A stretch of DNA of 64,000 bases from Clostridiales bacterium (lineage in GTDB: Bacteria > Bacillota > Clostridia > Oscillospirales > Oscillospiraceae): positions 20,520-84,519 of the forward strand of contig JAAYBD010000042.1 in NCBI GenBank assembly GCA_012719035.1, given 5' to 3'. Made by a program: the position numbers and the translations under genes. The stretch's first letter is position 1. Each line of letters starts with the position of its first letter. Below, piece after piece: positions 8,229 through 16,516 of the stretch. The notes beneath the pieces were generated by a model that was not told where the DNA came from, ran no database searches, and was given only the letters and a program-made list of their open reading frames with translations.

Positions 8229-10340
8229 ATGGAAAAGTTTGGCCGTGCGGTTGTGAAGTATCGGGTCCTGATACTTGTGGTCGCTGTGCTCCTCATGATA
8301 CCATCGGTTTTTGGTATGCAGAGAACCAGAATAAACTACGATATGCTGGACTATCTGCCGGAGGATATGGATACGGTCATCGGACAGAATATCCTGCTTG
8401 ATGAGTTTGGAAAAGGAGCGTTTTCATTCGTAATAGTCGAGGGAATGGACTGCGCAGAGGTTAGCTCACTGAAATCACGCATAGAACAAGTCGATCATGT
8501 TTCACAGGTCGTTTGGTATGACGATATTTTTAGTCCTGATGTCCCTATGGAAATGCTTCCCGAGAAATATTATGAAGCTTTCAACTCGGGCGATGCAAAA
8601 CTTTTGGCGGTATTCTTCGATACATCTACATCTGATGACGAAACAATGCAGGCGGTTTCGGACATACGCAGCGTCGCAGGAAAACAGTGTTATGTTTCAG
8701 GACTGTCGGCTCTGGTAACAGACCTTAAAGCGCTTTGCGAACGTGAAGAACCGATTTATGTGGGCATTGCGGTTACCTGCGCCCTTGTGGCAATGATAAT
8801 CCTTTTGGATTCATGGCTTTCACCTTTTATTTTCCTTATGAGCATCGGAATGTCCATACTGCTGAATATGGGCACAAATTACTTCTTAGGCGAAATATCA
8901 TACATAACCAAAGCGCTTGCCGCAGTTCTTCAGCTTGCCGTTACAATGGACTATTCCATATTCTTGTGGCACAGCTATTATGATAAAAAAACAGCCCGTA
9001 TGGATAGGCTGGAGGCGATGAGTCAAGCGGTTGCAGACACCGTCGTCGCTGTAATTGGCAGCTCTGCAACTACGATTGCCGGTTTTGCCGCCCTATGCTT
9101 CATGAGTTATACGATGGGCAGGGACCTTGGAATAGTCATGGCGAAAGGCGTACTTCTTGGGGTTGTAGGAAGCATAACGACTTTGCCGGCACTTATTCTT
9201 CTTTTCGATAAGCCACTTGAGAAAACAAGACATAAATCAATAATCCCGAACATGGACGGGTTTGCAAAATTCATCGTCAAATATCACTTAGTCTTTCTCA
9301 TAATTTTTGTTATTGTTGCGATTCCGGCAACAATAGGATACACGAACATTCCTGTTTATTATGACTTCACCAACATACTTACAGGCGATGATATTTCAAG
9401 TATCTCAGAGGACGATGTACAGTTTTTGATTGCAAACACGAAGCTTGAAGAGGATTTTGATATTTGCTCTACACACATGATTTTGATGGATGCCAATGTC
9501 CCTGCAAAGGACGTTAAAAAAATGTGTAAAGAGATAGATGCCGTTGATGGGGTCAAGTATACGCTCGGTCTTAACTCCCTGATCGGAAGCACGATTCCTC
9601 AGGAAATGGTGCCCGACTCAATAGGTGATGCGCTTAGAAGTGACAAATATCAGCTTCTGCTTATAAATTCATCGTACAAAGTCTCTGCTGATGAATGCAA
9701 CGAACAGATAGAAAAAATATCTTCCATACTGAAAAGCTATGATAAAAATGGAATGCTTATCGGTGAAGCGCCATGTACTAAGGATTTGATAGAGGTCACA
9801 GACAAAGACTTCAGTGTCGTTAACACTATATCGCTGGCGGCGATATTCATTATAATTGCACTTACGCTGAAGAGCATATCGCTTCCCGTAATACTTGTTG
9901 CCGTCATCGAATTTGCAATTTTTATAAATCTCGGCATACCTTACTTCGTTGATTACTCGATGCCGTTTATCGCACCGATATGCATAAGTACGATACAGCT
10001 TGGCGCAACAGTCGATTATGCAATACTTATGACTACACGCTACAAGAAGGAACGTATTGAAGGCAGTCCCAAGAATACAGCGATAACAAATGCGCTTTCC
10101 TTCTCTATACCGTCGATACTGGTCAGCGCGCTCGGCTTCTTTGCCGCTACCTTCAGCGTGGGAGCATATTCTGATGTCAGCTTGATAAGCTCTATGTGCA
10201 ATCTCATTTCAAGAGGAGCAATTGCAAGTATGTTTTCAGTTATCATTGTTCTCCCGTCATTCCTTGTTCTGCTTGACAAGGTCGTATGTAAATCTACGGC
10301 AGGTATGAAGTCTGTCGATAAAATAACGGAGGGTATATAA
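8229..10340 (+). CDS. MMPL/RND-superfamily transporter
   Basis: A 703-residue inner-membrane exporter. The topology is the duplicated RND pattern: TM1 at 12-30, a large extracytoplasmic loop, then a block of five TM segments (about 185-330), a second TM at about 352-372, a second large loop and a final five-TM block (about 530-690). Conserved TM4-type stretches VTMDYSIFLWHSYYDKK and GATVDYAILMTTRYKKE carry the aspartates expected for proton coupling. The ATG at 8229 follows GGGGGAAAAG (8216-8225); the in-frame ATG at 8214 overlaps that site. It is followed after one base by a secreted heptad-repeat protein, a common partner of Gram-positive MMPL pumps. The substrate (lipid, drug or surface component) is unknown. 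Confidence 0.9.
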   Translation: MEKFGRAVVKYRVLILVVAVLLMIPSVFGMQRTRINYDMLDYLPEDMDTVIGQNILLDEFGKGAFSFVIVEGMDCAEVSSLKSRIEQVDHVSQVVWYDDIFSPDVPMEMLPEKYYEAFNSGDAKLLAVFFDTSTSDDETMQAVSDIRSVAGKQCYVSGLSALVTDLKALCEREEPIYVGIAVTCALVAMIILLDSWLSPFIFLMSIGMSILLNMGTNYFLGEISYITKALAAVLQLAVTMDYSIFLWHSYYDKKTARMDRLEAMSQAVADTVVAVIGSSATTIAGFAALCFMSYTMGRDLGIVMAKGVLLGVVGSITTLPALILLFDKPLEKTRHKSIIPNMDGFAKFIVKYHLVFLIIFVIVAIPATIGYTNIPVYYDFTNILTGDDISSISEDDVQFLIANTKLEEDFDICSTHMILMDANVPAKDVKKMCKEIDAVDGVKYTLGLNSLIGSTIPQEMVPDSIGDALRSDKYQLLLINSSYKVSADECNEQIEKISSILKSYDKNGMLIGEAPCTKDLIEVTDKDFSVVNTISLAAIFIIIALTLKSISLPVILVAVIEFAIFINLGIPYFVDYSMPFIAPICISTIQLGATVDYAILMTTRYKKERIEGSPKNTAITNALSFSIPSILVSALGFFAATFSVGAYSDVSLISSMCNLISRGAIASMFSVIIVLPSFLVLLDKVVCKSTAGMKSVDKITEGI

Positions 10341-10341
10341 A

Positions 10342-12285
10342 ATGAAGCTTTTTACAAATAAAATAACAAAAACAGTTTCAATAGTGCTTTCTGCGTGCCT
10401 TGTGTGCGGGATAGCGGGCGGCGTTGCACTTTCTGCCGGCGGCGAAATCGAAAAAACCTGCGGAGATGCGCTTAAAGCGGCGAATGAAGCAAATGCCGCG
10501 GCAGACAATGCTGTACGGACGCTTGGGGGAGATTCGGCTCAAAACCCGGTACATAAGAACGAGACGGTATATGTGATGGCAAATGCGCAGGGCGGAGTTC
10601 AGAAAGTAATAGTCAGCAGCGAACTGAAAAACAGCTCTGGCGCGAAAGAACTTGTAGATAACTCATGCCTTAAAGACATTAAAAATGTAAAGGGAATGGA
10701 AAACTATAATAAGAACTCCGACGGTACTATAACGTGGGATGCCGAGGGAAATGATATTTATTATCAGGGTACGACGGATAAAACTCTGCCCGTTAAGGTT
10801 TCGGTTCGTTATATGCTTGACGGAAGAGAAATCAGTGCTGACGAAATTGCCGGAAAGAGCGGCGATGTAACGATAAGGTTCGATTATAGCGTCGATAAAA
10901 GCGTGGTTTCAGGCTCGGAAGATACTGCGGTGCCGTTTCTTGCTATGACCGGAATGGTGCTTGACAACGATATCTTCTCCGATATCGAAGCATCGAACGG
11001 CAAAATCATAAATGACGGGGATCGCAATGTGGTAATTGGATTTGCGCTTCCGGGTATAAGGGAAACCCTTGATTTAAGCAAGGACAAAGAGGCGGACATT
11101 CCCGATTATTTTGAGGTTAAAGCCCGCGCGGAGAATTTTGCACTTGAATCTACGATGACCTTTGCATCATGCGACTTTGTCAATGAAGTGGATACGGCGA
11201 AAATAGAAAGCGCTGATGACCTTACGGATGCTCTTGATAAGGTTTCATCTTCTGTAACACAGCTTCTCGACGGCTCATCCGCCCTGTATGACGGACTTAG
11301 CACTCTTCTTGAAAAGTCCGGGGAAATGACAAGCGGGATTGAAACCCTGTACAGCGGTGCGACAGAGCTTTCAACAGGACTGTCAACTTTGAATTCAAAC
11401 AGTGCGTCGCTTAAATCGGGTGCATATCAGGTGTTCTCAACACTGACTTCAACGGCACAGACGCAGCTTAATGCCGCACTTACAGAAAACGGCTATAATG
11501 CGGTTACTCTGACTCCGGAGAACTATGCCTCAGTACTCGGCGGTCTTCTTGACAGCTTTTCAGGAGGCGCATATACACAGGCAAAAGCCGCGGTGGAGGC
11601 TAAGGTAAGACCTGCGGTTGAGGCTGCGGTGCGCGAACAGGTTACTGCGGGTGTTAAGGAAACCGTTAAGGCATCCATGATAGAAAAGGGGTATACGGCG
11701 GAACAGGCGGAAATGTACCTCCAAGGCAGCGAGGGCGCTGCGCTTGTAAACCAATATACCGCTGAAAAAATGGCGTCCGATGAGATAAAAGGAACAATCG
11801 AATCCAATATCGAAAAAAAGCTGGCATCGGACGAGATACAGTCACAGATTACCGCAGCTGTCAGCAACGGTCTTGAGGGCAACGCATCATATGCCGCAAT
11901 CAAATCGCTGAAGGCTTCACTTGATAATTACGCCGCATTCTATAGCGGATTGAATGCATATACATCGGGAGTTTCCTCAGCAGCAGCAGGCGCGGCAAAG
12001 GTTTCGGGCGGAATAGGACAGCTGAAAGCGGGAGGCACAAATCTTGTAAGCGGCGTAACACAGCTTCGCGACGGTGCAATGAAACTCTCCAACGGTATGC
12101 GCGAGTTTTCAAATCAGCTCAGCTCTAAGCTCGACAATCTCTCAGATTCCGAACTTTCAGAGCTTATACCGAAAATCGGTTCCATGATAGATGCTGCAAA
12201 GAGCTATAATAACTACTCCGGCATTGCAGACGGAGCAGAAGGCAGTGTTAAATTTATTATTAAGACTGCTTCAATCGGAGACTAA
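10342..12285 (+). CDS. Secreted protein with L-x-x-G heptad repeats (YhgE/Pip-type MMPL partner)
   Basis: A 647-residue protein with an N-terminal signal or anchor segment (IVLSACLVCGIAGGVALSAG, residues 15-34), a beta-rich N-terminal region and a long helical region in which leucine and glycine recur every seven residues (for example LLDGSSALYDGLSTL near 309-323 and the block around 555-590). This is the xxxLxxG heptad pattern of YhgE/Pip-like proteins. Between the repeat blocks lies an alanine/glutamate-rich coiled segment (about 410-520). Unlike full-length YhgE it has no C-terminal membrane block, ending shortly after a VKFII stretch. It shares an operon with the MMPL exporter (one-base gap, GGAGG upstream). 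It is probably an extracytoplasmic helical component working with the pump; the exact role is unknown. Confidence 0.8.
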   Translation: MKLFTNKITKTVSIVLSACLVCGIAGGVALSAGGEIEKTCGDALKAANEANAAADNAVRTLGGDSAQNPVHKNETVYVMANAQGGVQKVIVSSELKNSSGAKELVDNSCLKDIKNVKGMENYNKNSDGTITWDAEGNDIYYQGTTDKTLPVKVSVRYMLDGREISADEIAGKSGDVTIRFDYSVDKSVVSGSEDTAVPFLAMTGMVLDNDIFSDIEASNGKIINDGDRNVVIGFALPGIRETLDLSKDKEADIPDYFEVKARAENFALESTMTFASCDFVNEVDTAKIESADDLTDALDKVSSSVTQLLDGSSALYDGLSTLLEKSGEMTSGIETLYSGATELSTGLSTLNSNSASLKSGAYQVFSTLTSTAQTQLNAALTENGYNAVTLTPENYASVLGGLLDSFSGGAYTQAKAAVEAKVRPAVEAAVREQVTAGVKETVKASMIEKGYTAEQAEMYLQGSEGAALVNQYTAEKMASDEIKGTIESNIEKKLASDEIQSQITAAVSNGLEGNASYAAIKSLKASLDNYAAFYSGLNAYTSGVSSAAAGAAKVSGGIGQLKAGGTNLVSGVTQLRDGAMKLSNGMREFSNQLSSKLDNLSDSELSELIPKIGSMIDAAKSYNNYSGIADGAEGSVKFIIKTASIGD

Positions 12286-12340
12286 GCTGCAATCTCTGCT
12301 TCGATTGCGGTTTAATCTATACATTTCCAATTCTCCCAAA

Positions 12341-12379
12341 GAAAGACCGCGGGGTTATCTCCGCGGTCTTTCGCTTTTT
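12341..12379 (+). terminator. Rho-independent terminator of the MMPL operon
   Basis: A 12-base perfect stem GAAAGACCGCGG (12341-12352) and CCGCGGTCTTTC (12361-12372) followed by GCTTTTT. Confidence 0.92.
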
Positions 12380-12439
12380 ATTTACAGCTATTTAGAAAAA
12401 TCGGTACGGCACTAAAATTTATAGTCGCGCCCTTCAACA

Positions 12440-14173
12440 TTAGAGTGTTGCGGCCTTATACAAGGAGGCGTATATTCCGTCATTCTGCAAAAGCTCGCTG
12501 TGGGTGCCTTCCTCCGCTATGCCGCTTTGCGTAAGGACAAGAATCCGCTTTGCGTTATGGATAGTTGAAAGCCTGTGTGCGATTACAAAAGTTGTGCGGT
12601 TTTTCGCAAGCTTTTCAAGTGATTCCTGAACCACACGCTCGCTTTCGTTGTCGAGAGCACTTGTTGCCTCGTCAAAAATCAGTATGGGCGGATTTTTAAG
12701 AAATACCCTTGCGATGGAAAGGCGCTGCTTCTGTCCGCCGGAGAGCTTCAGTCCGCGCTGACCGATGTTTGTGTCATAGCCTTGAGGCAGAGCCATGATA
12801 AATTCGTGGGCATCGGCTTTTTTAGCGGCTTCGACGACCTCTTCGTCCGTAGCTTCCGGACGTCCATACCGGATATTGTCCATGACTGTATCCGCAAAAA
12901 GATAGACATCCTGCTGGACAATTCCTATTTGGTCGCGAAGGCTCTTGAGCGTGAGACTGCGGATATCCTTGCCGTCTATCGATATGCTTCCGTCTGTCAC
13001 CTCATAAAACCGCGGGATAAGACTGCACAGTGTGGTTTTTCCGACGCCGGACGAACCGACAAGTGCAACGTAATCCCCTGCCGGAACGGAGAGATTCAGG
13101 TGCTCGAAAACCGCACCGCCCTCATCATAGCAGAACGAAACATCATCGAATTGGATGTCGCCCCTGACATTGCGAAGCTCCTGCGCATCGGGGGCATCCT
13201 CTATATCCGGCTCTATGTTCATCATTTCGGTGAAACGTTCATAGCCTGACATGCCGTTTTGGAATTGCTCTGTAATAAACACGAGCTTTCTGATCGGCTC
13301 TGTGAAGTTGTTTATATAGAGTAAAAATACGAGCAGGTCGGATAAATCTACAAGCTTTACGATGGACATTGCTGTGCCCGCGCCCGCAACGGCGATGGTG
13401 ATGAAAGTCGTCATGGCGTTAAGTATGGTGTAATAGGTTGCCATAAAGCGATAACTTCTCTTTTTGCTCTGAACAAAGCGGCTGTTGCCGGCTTTGAATT
13501 TCTCAATTTCCACTTCCTCGTTGGCAAAGGATTTTACGACCCTTATACCCGAAAGGCTGTCTTCCATGGTAGCGTTTATTTCGCCTATTCTTGCCCTGTT
13601 CGCCACGAATGCCGATTTCATTTTTTTGTTGAGCTTTATTGCAAACCAAATCATAAACGGTATCGGTACAAAGGCTATAAGAGCCAGACGCCAGTTGATG
13701 GCAAGAAGCACAGACAGGGAACCTATAAGCTTGATGGAGGATATCACGATTTCCTCGGGACCGTGATGTAGAAGTTCGCTTATTTCAAAAAGGTCGTTGG
13801 TGACGCGGGACATAAGCTGACCGACCTTTTGGTTGTCGAAAAAGCTGAAAGACAGCTTCTGATAGTGCATAAAAATCTGATTTCTCATTTGATATTCGAT
13901 TTTCGCACCCATAATATGCCCGTAGTAAGCTATGAAATAGTTGCAGTACATTTCTACAAGGAGCAAAAATAGCAGGAGCCCGACGATGATAAGTATAGTG
14001 CGGAGTGCCTCCGCACTTTCCCAATGCACAACGTCGTTTGAGAGATAGCGGATAAAAAGTGGTATCAGGATAGAAATTACGGCGCCAAGAACTGCAAAAA
14101 ACATATCGGCGCTAAAAAGCTTTATATGTGGCTTGTAGTAGGAGACAAGCTTTTTAAATTTCGACTGCTGCAT
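12440..14173 (-). CDS. ABC transporter, fused permease and ATPase (MsbA/multidrug exporter type)
   Basis: A 577-residue half-transporter. Residues 1-310 hold six membrane helices of the type I exporter fold, with KLSFSFFDNQKVGQLMSRVT marking the first coupling region. The ATPase follows: Walker A GSSGVGKTT, Q-loop near QDVYLFADTV, signature LSGGQKQR, Walker B ILIFDEATSALD and H-loop IAHRLST. The start is taken as the ATG at 14173 because GGAGG lies 6 bases upstream; an ATG at 14185 overlaps that site. It is monocistronic with no regulator beside it. Homodimer function and a lipid or drug substrate are inferred from the family. Confidence 0.93.
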   Translation of the reverse strand: MQQSKFKKLVSYYKPHIKLFSADMFFAVLGAVISILIPLFIRYLSNDVVHWESAEALRTILIIVGLLLFLLLVEMYCNYFIAYYGHIMGAKIEYQMRNQIFMHYQKLSFSFFDNQKVGQLMSRVTNDLFEISELLHHGPEEIVISSIKLIGSLSVLLAINWRLALIAFVPIPFMIWFAIKLNKKMKSAFVANRARIGEINATMEDSLSGIRVVKSFANEEVEIEKFKAGNSRFVQSKKRSYRFMATYYTILNAMTTFITIAVAGAGTAMSIVKLVDLSDLLVFLLYINNFTEPIRKLVFITEQFQNGMSGYERFTEMMNIEPDIEDAPDAQELRNVRGDIQFDDVSFCYDEGGAVFEHLNLSVPAGDYVALVGSSGVGKTTLCSLIPRFYEVTDGSISIDGKDIRSLTLKSLRDQIGIVQQDVYLFADTVMDNIRYGRPEATDEEVVEAAKKADAHEFIMALPQGYDTNIGQRGLKLSGGQKQRLSIARVFLKNPPILIFDEATSALDNESERVVQESLEKLAKNRTTFVIAHRLSTIHNAKRILVLTQSGIAEEGTHSELLQNDGIYASLYKAATL

Positions 14174-14350
14174 TTTGACCTCCATGTTTTATTTTTTAGA
14201 AATCCCAATCAGATTAATGTGGATTTCGCAATATTTTATATCATTAAACGAAAATGTCAAGCCCGGGGACCGGTGGCAAAGGGCAGTATATAATTTATAA
14301 TGAACGTAGATGCCCGTATGTATCTATTGTTTGCGGAGGACGAGTTTGCG

Positions 14351-14384
14351 GCAGCAGGTACAATTAAGCAGCAGGTACAATTAA
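14351..14384. repeat. Perfect 17-base tandem duplication
   Basis: GCAGCAGGTACAATTAA occurs twice without a gap (14351-14367 and 14368-14384). It lies in the 377-base region between the ABC exporter start and the small secreted protein. It could be a replication-slippage duplication or a doubled binding site. The rest of the gap from 14174 to 14495 is AT-rich and holds nothing else that I can assign. Confidence 0.8.
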
Positions 14385-14495
14385 ATAGAAAACCGCAGGG
14401 ATAAAACTATGCCTATAAGGAAAAATGGGGACCCATTAAAGGGATAAAAAATAAAATGGAAAAAATTATTTAATTTTATGCAATAAAAACCTGCC

Positions 14496-14530
14496 TTGCC
14501 GCGTTAATGTAGTGACTGTATTGTCAATAC
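14496..14530 (+). promoter_or_regulatory. Candidate promoter with overlapping palindrome
   Basis: TTGCCG (14496-14501) and TATTGT (14519-14524) with a 17-base spacer form a plausible promoter 27 bases before the small secreted gene. The -10 is embedded in a perfect palindrome, GTATTG-T-CAATAC (14518-14530), which looks like an operator. Confidence 0.5.
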
Positions 14531-14550
14531 TAAATTTAAGGAGAGTTTCA

Positions 14551-14871
14551 ATGAACAAAAAAATCGGGAAAATCATAGCGGTATCCACACTTGCCCTCGC
14601 AATCACATCCACCTGCACTGCGGCACCAATGGCCTTGGGATTCGGCAGTAAGCTTGCAGCTAAAAGCGCCGCAAAAGACTATGCACAGAACATCGAGGAC
14701 CTTGTTGAGGCAACAGGAGACGCATATGAAGAAAATGCGGAGTCATATCCCGACAATGCCAAGAACAACCCCAACGCTCCGTTTGAATACGTTGATACTT
14801 CTGTAGAGCTTGGAAACAACTTCCTCTCAGGAATATTCGGTTTGACTCGAAATTACGTTAACGGGAAATAA
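14551..14871 (+). CDS. Small secreted protein of unknown function
   Basis: A 106-residue protein that I do not recognise. It starts with a signal peptide (MNKKIGKIIAVSTLALAI, then a Ser/Thr/Ala region with likely cleavage near residue 26). The mature part has a KLAAKSAAKDYAQ helix, an acidic segment (EDLVEATGDAYEE), an Asn/Pro-rich linker around PDNAKNNPNAP, and a short hydrophobic patch near the end (FLSGIFGL). The ATG at 14551 is preceded by AAGGAGAG. It is flanked by its own promoter and terminator, so it is monocistronic. Possible roles are a cell-surface or envelope-associated small protein or an exported peptide precursor; nothing decides between them. Confidence 0.75.
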   Translation: MNKKIGKIIAVSTLALAITSTCTAAPMALGFGSKLAAKSAAKDYAQNIEDLVEATGDAYEENAESYPDNAKNNPNAPFEYVDTSVELGNNFLSGIFGLTRNYVNGK

Positions 14872-14956
14872 ACTCCCATAAGAGATATTGGGAAAGTTAA
14901 GAGTGTCATTTGAAATCTTAATAATAGAAAATCCTTAGAAAATTCCTTCCAAAAAT

Positions 14957-14998
14957 AATCCGAACCCTATGCCGGCAGGCATGGGGTTCGGATTTTGT
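14957..14998 (+). terminator. Rho-independent terminator after the small secreted gene
   Basis: A 17-base stem with one wobble pair: the arm beginning AATCCGAACCC (14957-14973) pairs with the arm ending GGTTCGGATT (14978-14994), followed by TTGTTTG. Confidence 0.9.
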
Positions 14999-15122
14999 TT
15001 GTCTGGGAAAAGCTTTTAAATTTGCTTTTTGAAAAACCTTGACATTAAAATTTTATTGTGCCAAACTTATCGCAAAGGCTTACGCTGCTTGGAGCTGATT
15101 GGCAAAGAAAGGTCGTTGCTCT

Positions 15123-15761
15123 ATGGAAAAACTGGATTATAAAAAGGCGTTTAAAGAGCTGTACAGCCCGAAAACCATACCTTCGGCAATTGAGGTGCCG
15201 GAGATGAAGTTTATCCAAGTTGACGGCAGAGGAGATCCGAATGAACCTGACGGTGATTATCAGAAAGCCATAGAACTTTTATACGCGCTGACTTTTACTA
15301 TAAAAATGTCACCTAAGAGCGGTGTCGCTCTTGACGGCTATTTTGAATATGTTGTCCCGCCTTTAGAGGGTTTGTGGTGGCTTGCGGATGATTCCGAACC
15401 GGATTTTGCAGATAAAAGCAAGTATTTCTGGACTTCTATGATACGCCAGCCGGAATTTGTTACGGATGAGATTTTTGAATACGCTGTCCAAACAATTCGC
15501 GCGAAAAAACCGCATATCGATGTTTCAAAAGCAAGATTTGTGACCTTTACCGAGGGGCTTTGCGTTCAGTGTATGCATATCGGAAGTTATGATGACGAGC
15601 CTGCTACGATTGCTCAAATGAAAGATTATATGGAAAAAAACGGCTTTGCCTCCGACCTGTCCGCCGCAAGGCGGCACCACGAAATATATCTAAGTGATCC
15701 CCGCCGAGTAGAAGCTTCAAGAAGAAAAACCGTGCTGCGTTATCCTGTGAAAAAATTATAG
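15123..15761 (+). CDS. GyrI-like small-molecule-binding domain protein
   Basis: A 212-residue cytosolic protein of the GyrI/SbmC-like effector-binding superfamily. Diagnostic segments are MKFIQVDGRGDPNEPDGDYQ near residues 25-44, the beta strand TFTIKMSPKSG, the block PPLEGLWWL and the C-terminal CMHIGSYDDEPATI, matching stand-alone GyrI-like proteins of about 210 residues in Clostridia. These bind aromatic or other hydrophobic ligands; some family members hydrolyse cyclopropanoids. The ATG at 15123 is preferred over a TTG at 15099, with AAAGG at 15108-15112 upstream. It sits near GNAT and MFS genes, suggesting a small-molecule resistance neighbourhood, but the spacing does not show one operon. 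Confidence 0.85.
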   Translation: MEKLDYKKAFKELYSPKTIPSAIEVPEMKFIQVDGRGDPNEPDGDYQKAIELLYALTFTIKMSPKSGVALDGYFEYVVPPLEGLWWLADDSEPDFADKSKYFWTSMIRQPEFVTDEIFEYAVQTIRAKKPHIDVSKARFVTFTEGLCVQCMHIGSYDDEPATIAQMKDYMEKNGFASDLSAARRHHEIYLSDPRRVEASRRKTVLRYPVKKL

Positions 15762-15862
15762 ACTGCGCTAAAAATTTAAAGAGCCGTATGCAATGCAGCC
15801 ATACTTAAAAAAGGAAGACACAGCTATAAAGCAACCCGCTTATGCGAAGAAGGAGAAAATTA

Positions 15863-16408
15863 ATGTCCATTAAACTTGAAACCCCGAGGCTTATCCTTCG
15901 CCCTATTGAGCAGAGCGATGATAAGGCTATTTATGAGTACGCAAAAAACCCGAATGTGGGACCGGATGCAGGTTGGAAGCCGCACGAAAGCATCGAGGAA
16001 ACACGCGAAATAATGAATACGGTTTTCTTTAAAAAAGAAAACACTTTCGGAATCGTTATAAAGGAATCCGGCAAGTTTATCGGCTCCATAGGTTTAGATA
16101 AAGAGCCAAAGCGCGAAAACGACAAGGCTCTGATGCTGGGTTATGCGATCGGGGAGGACTATTGGGGGTGCGGATATACCTCGGAGGCCGCTCTTGCCCT
16201 TATAGAATACGGCTTTAAAACGCTCGGAATGGAACTTATTTCAGCATACTGCTATCCTTTTAATGAGCGCTCAAAGAGCGTGATAAAGAAGCTGGGATTC
16301 AAATATGAAGGAAAACTGTCCATGTGCCAGAAACGTTTTGATGGGCTTGTGCTGGATGAAGAATGTTATGCGCTTAGTGCGGAGGATTACTTTAGACCGC
16401 GGAACTGA
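15863..16408 (+). CDS. GNAT family N-acetyltransferase (RimJ/RimL type)
   Basis: A 181-residue acetyltransferase. It opens with LETPRLILRPIEQSD and has the acetyl-CoA binding region GYAIGEDYWGCGYTSEA (about 90-106) followed by YCYPFNERSKSVIKKLGFKY, the typical motif B of the RimJ/RimL branch. It presumably acetylates a protein N-terminus or a small amine; the substrate is not predictable. The ATG at 15863 has AAGGAGAA 7 bases upstream. Confidence 0.9.
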   Translation: MSIKLETPRLILRPIEQSDDKAIYEYAKNPNVGPDAGWKPHESIEETREIMNTVFFKKENTFGIVIKESGKFIGSIGLDKEPKRENDKALMLGYAIGEDYWGCGYTSEAALALIEYGFKTLGMELISAYCYPFNERSKSVIKKLGFKYEGKLSMCQKRFDGLVLDEECYALSAEDYFRPRN

Positions 16409-16516
16409 GGATTTTGCGGAACTATAAAAATATAACCGAAAGGACTTTTCCGCCTGTGTACGGGATAGGAAGATATTAAAGCTATATAGATAGCTGTATT
16501 AGAAATGGGAGTTTAA

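Noticed and set aside
12782..13249. A 155-codon plus-strand frame inside the ABC exporter region
   Set aside because: Antisense to the ATPase domain containing Walker A and signature motifs; no ribosome site.
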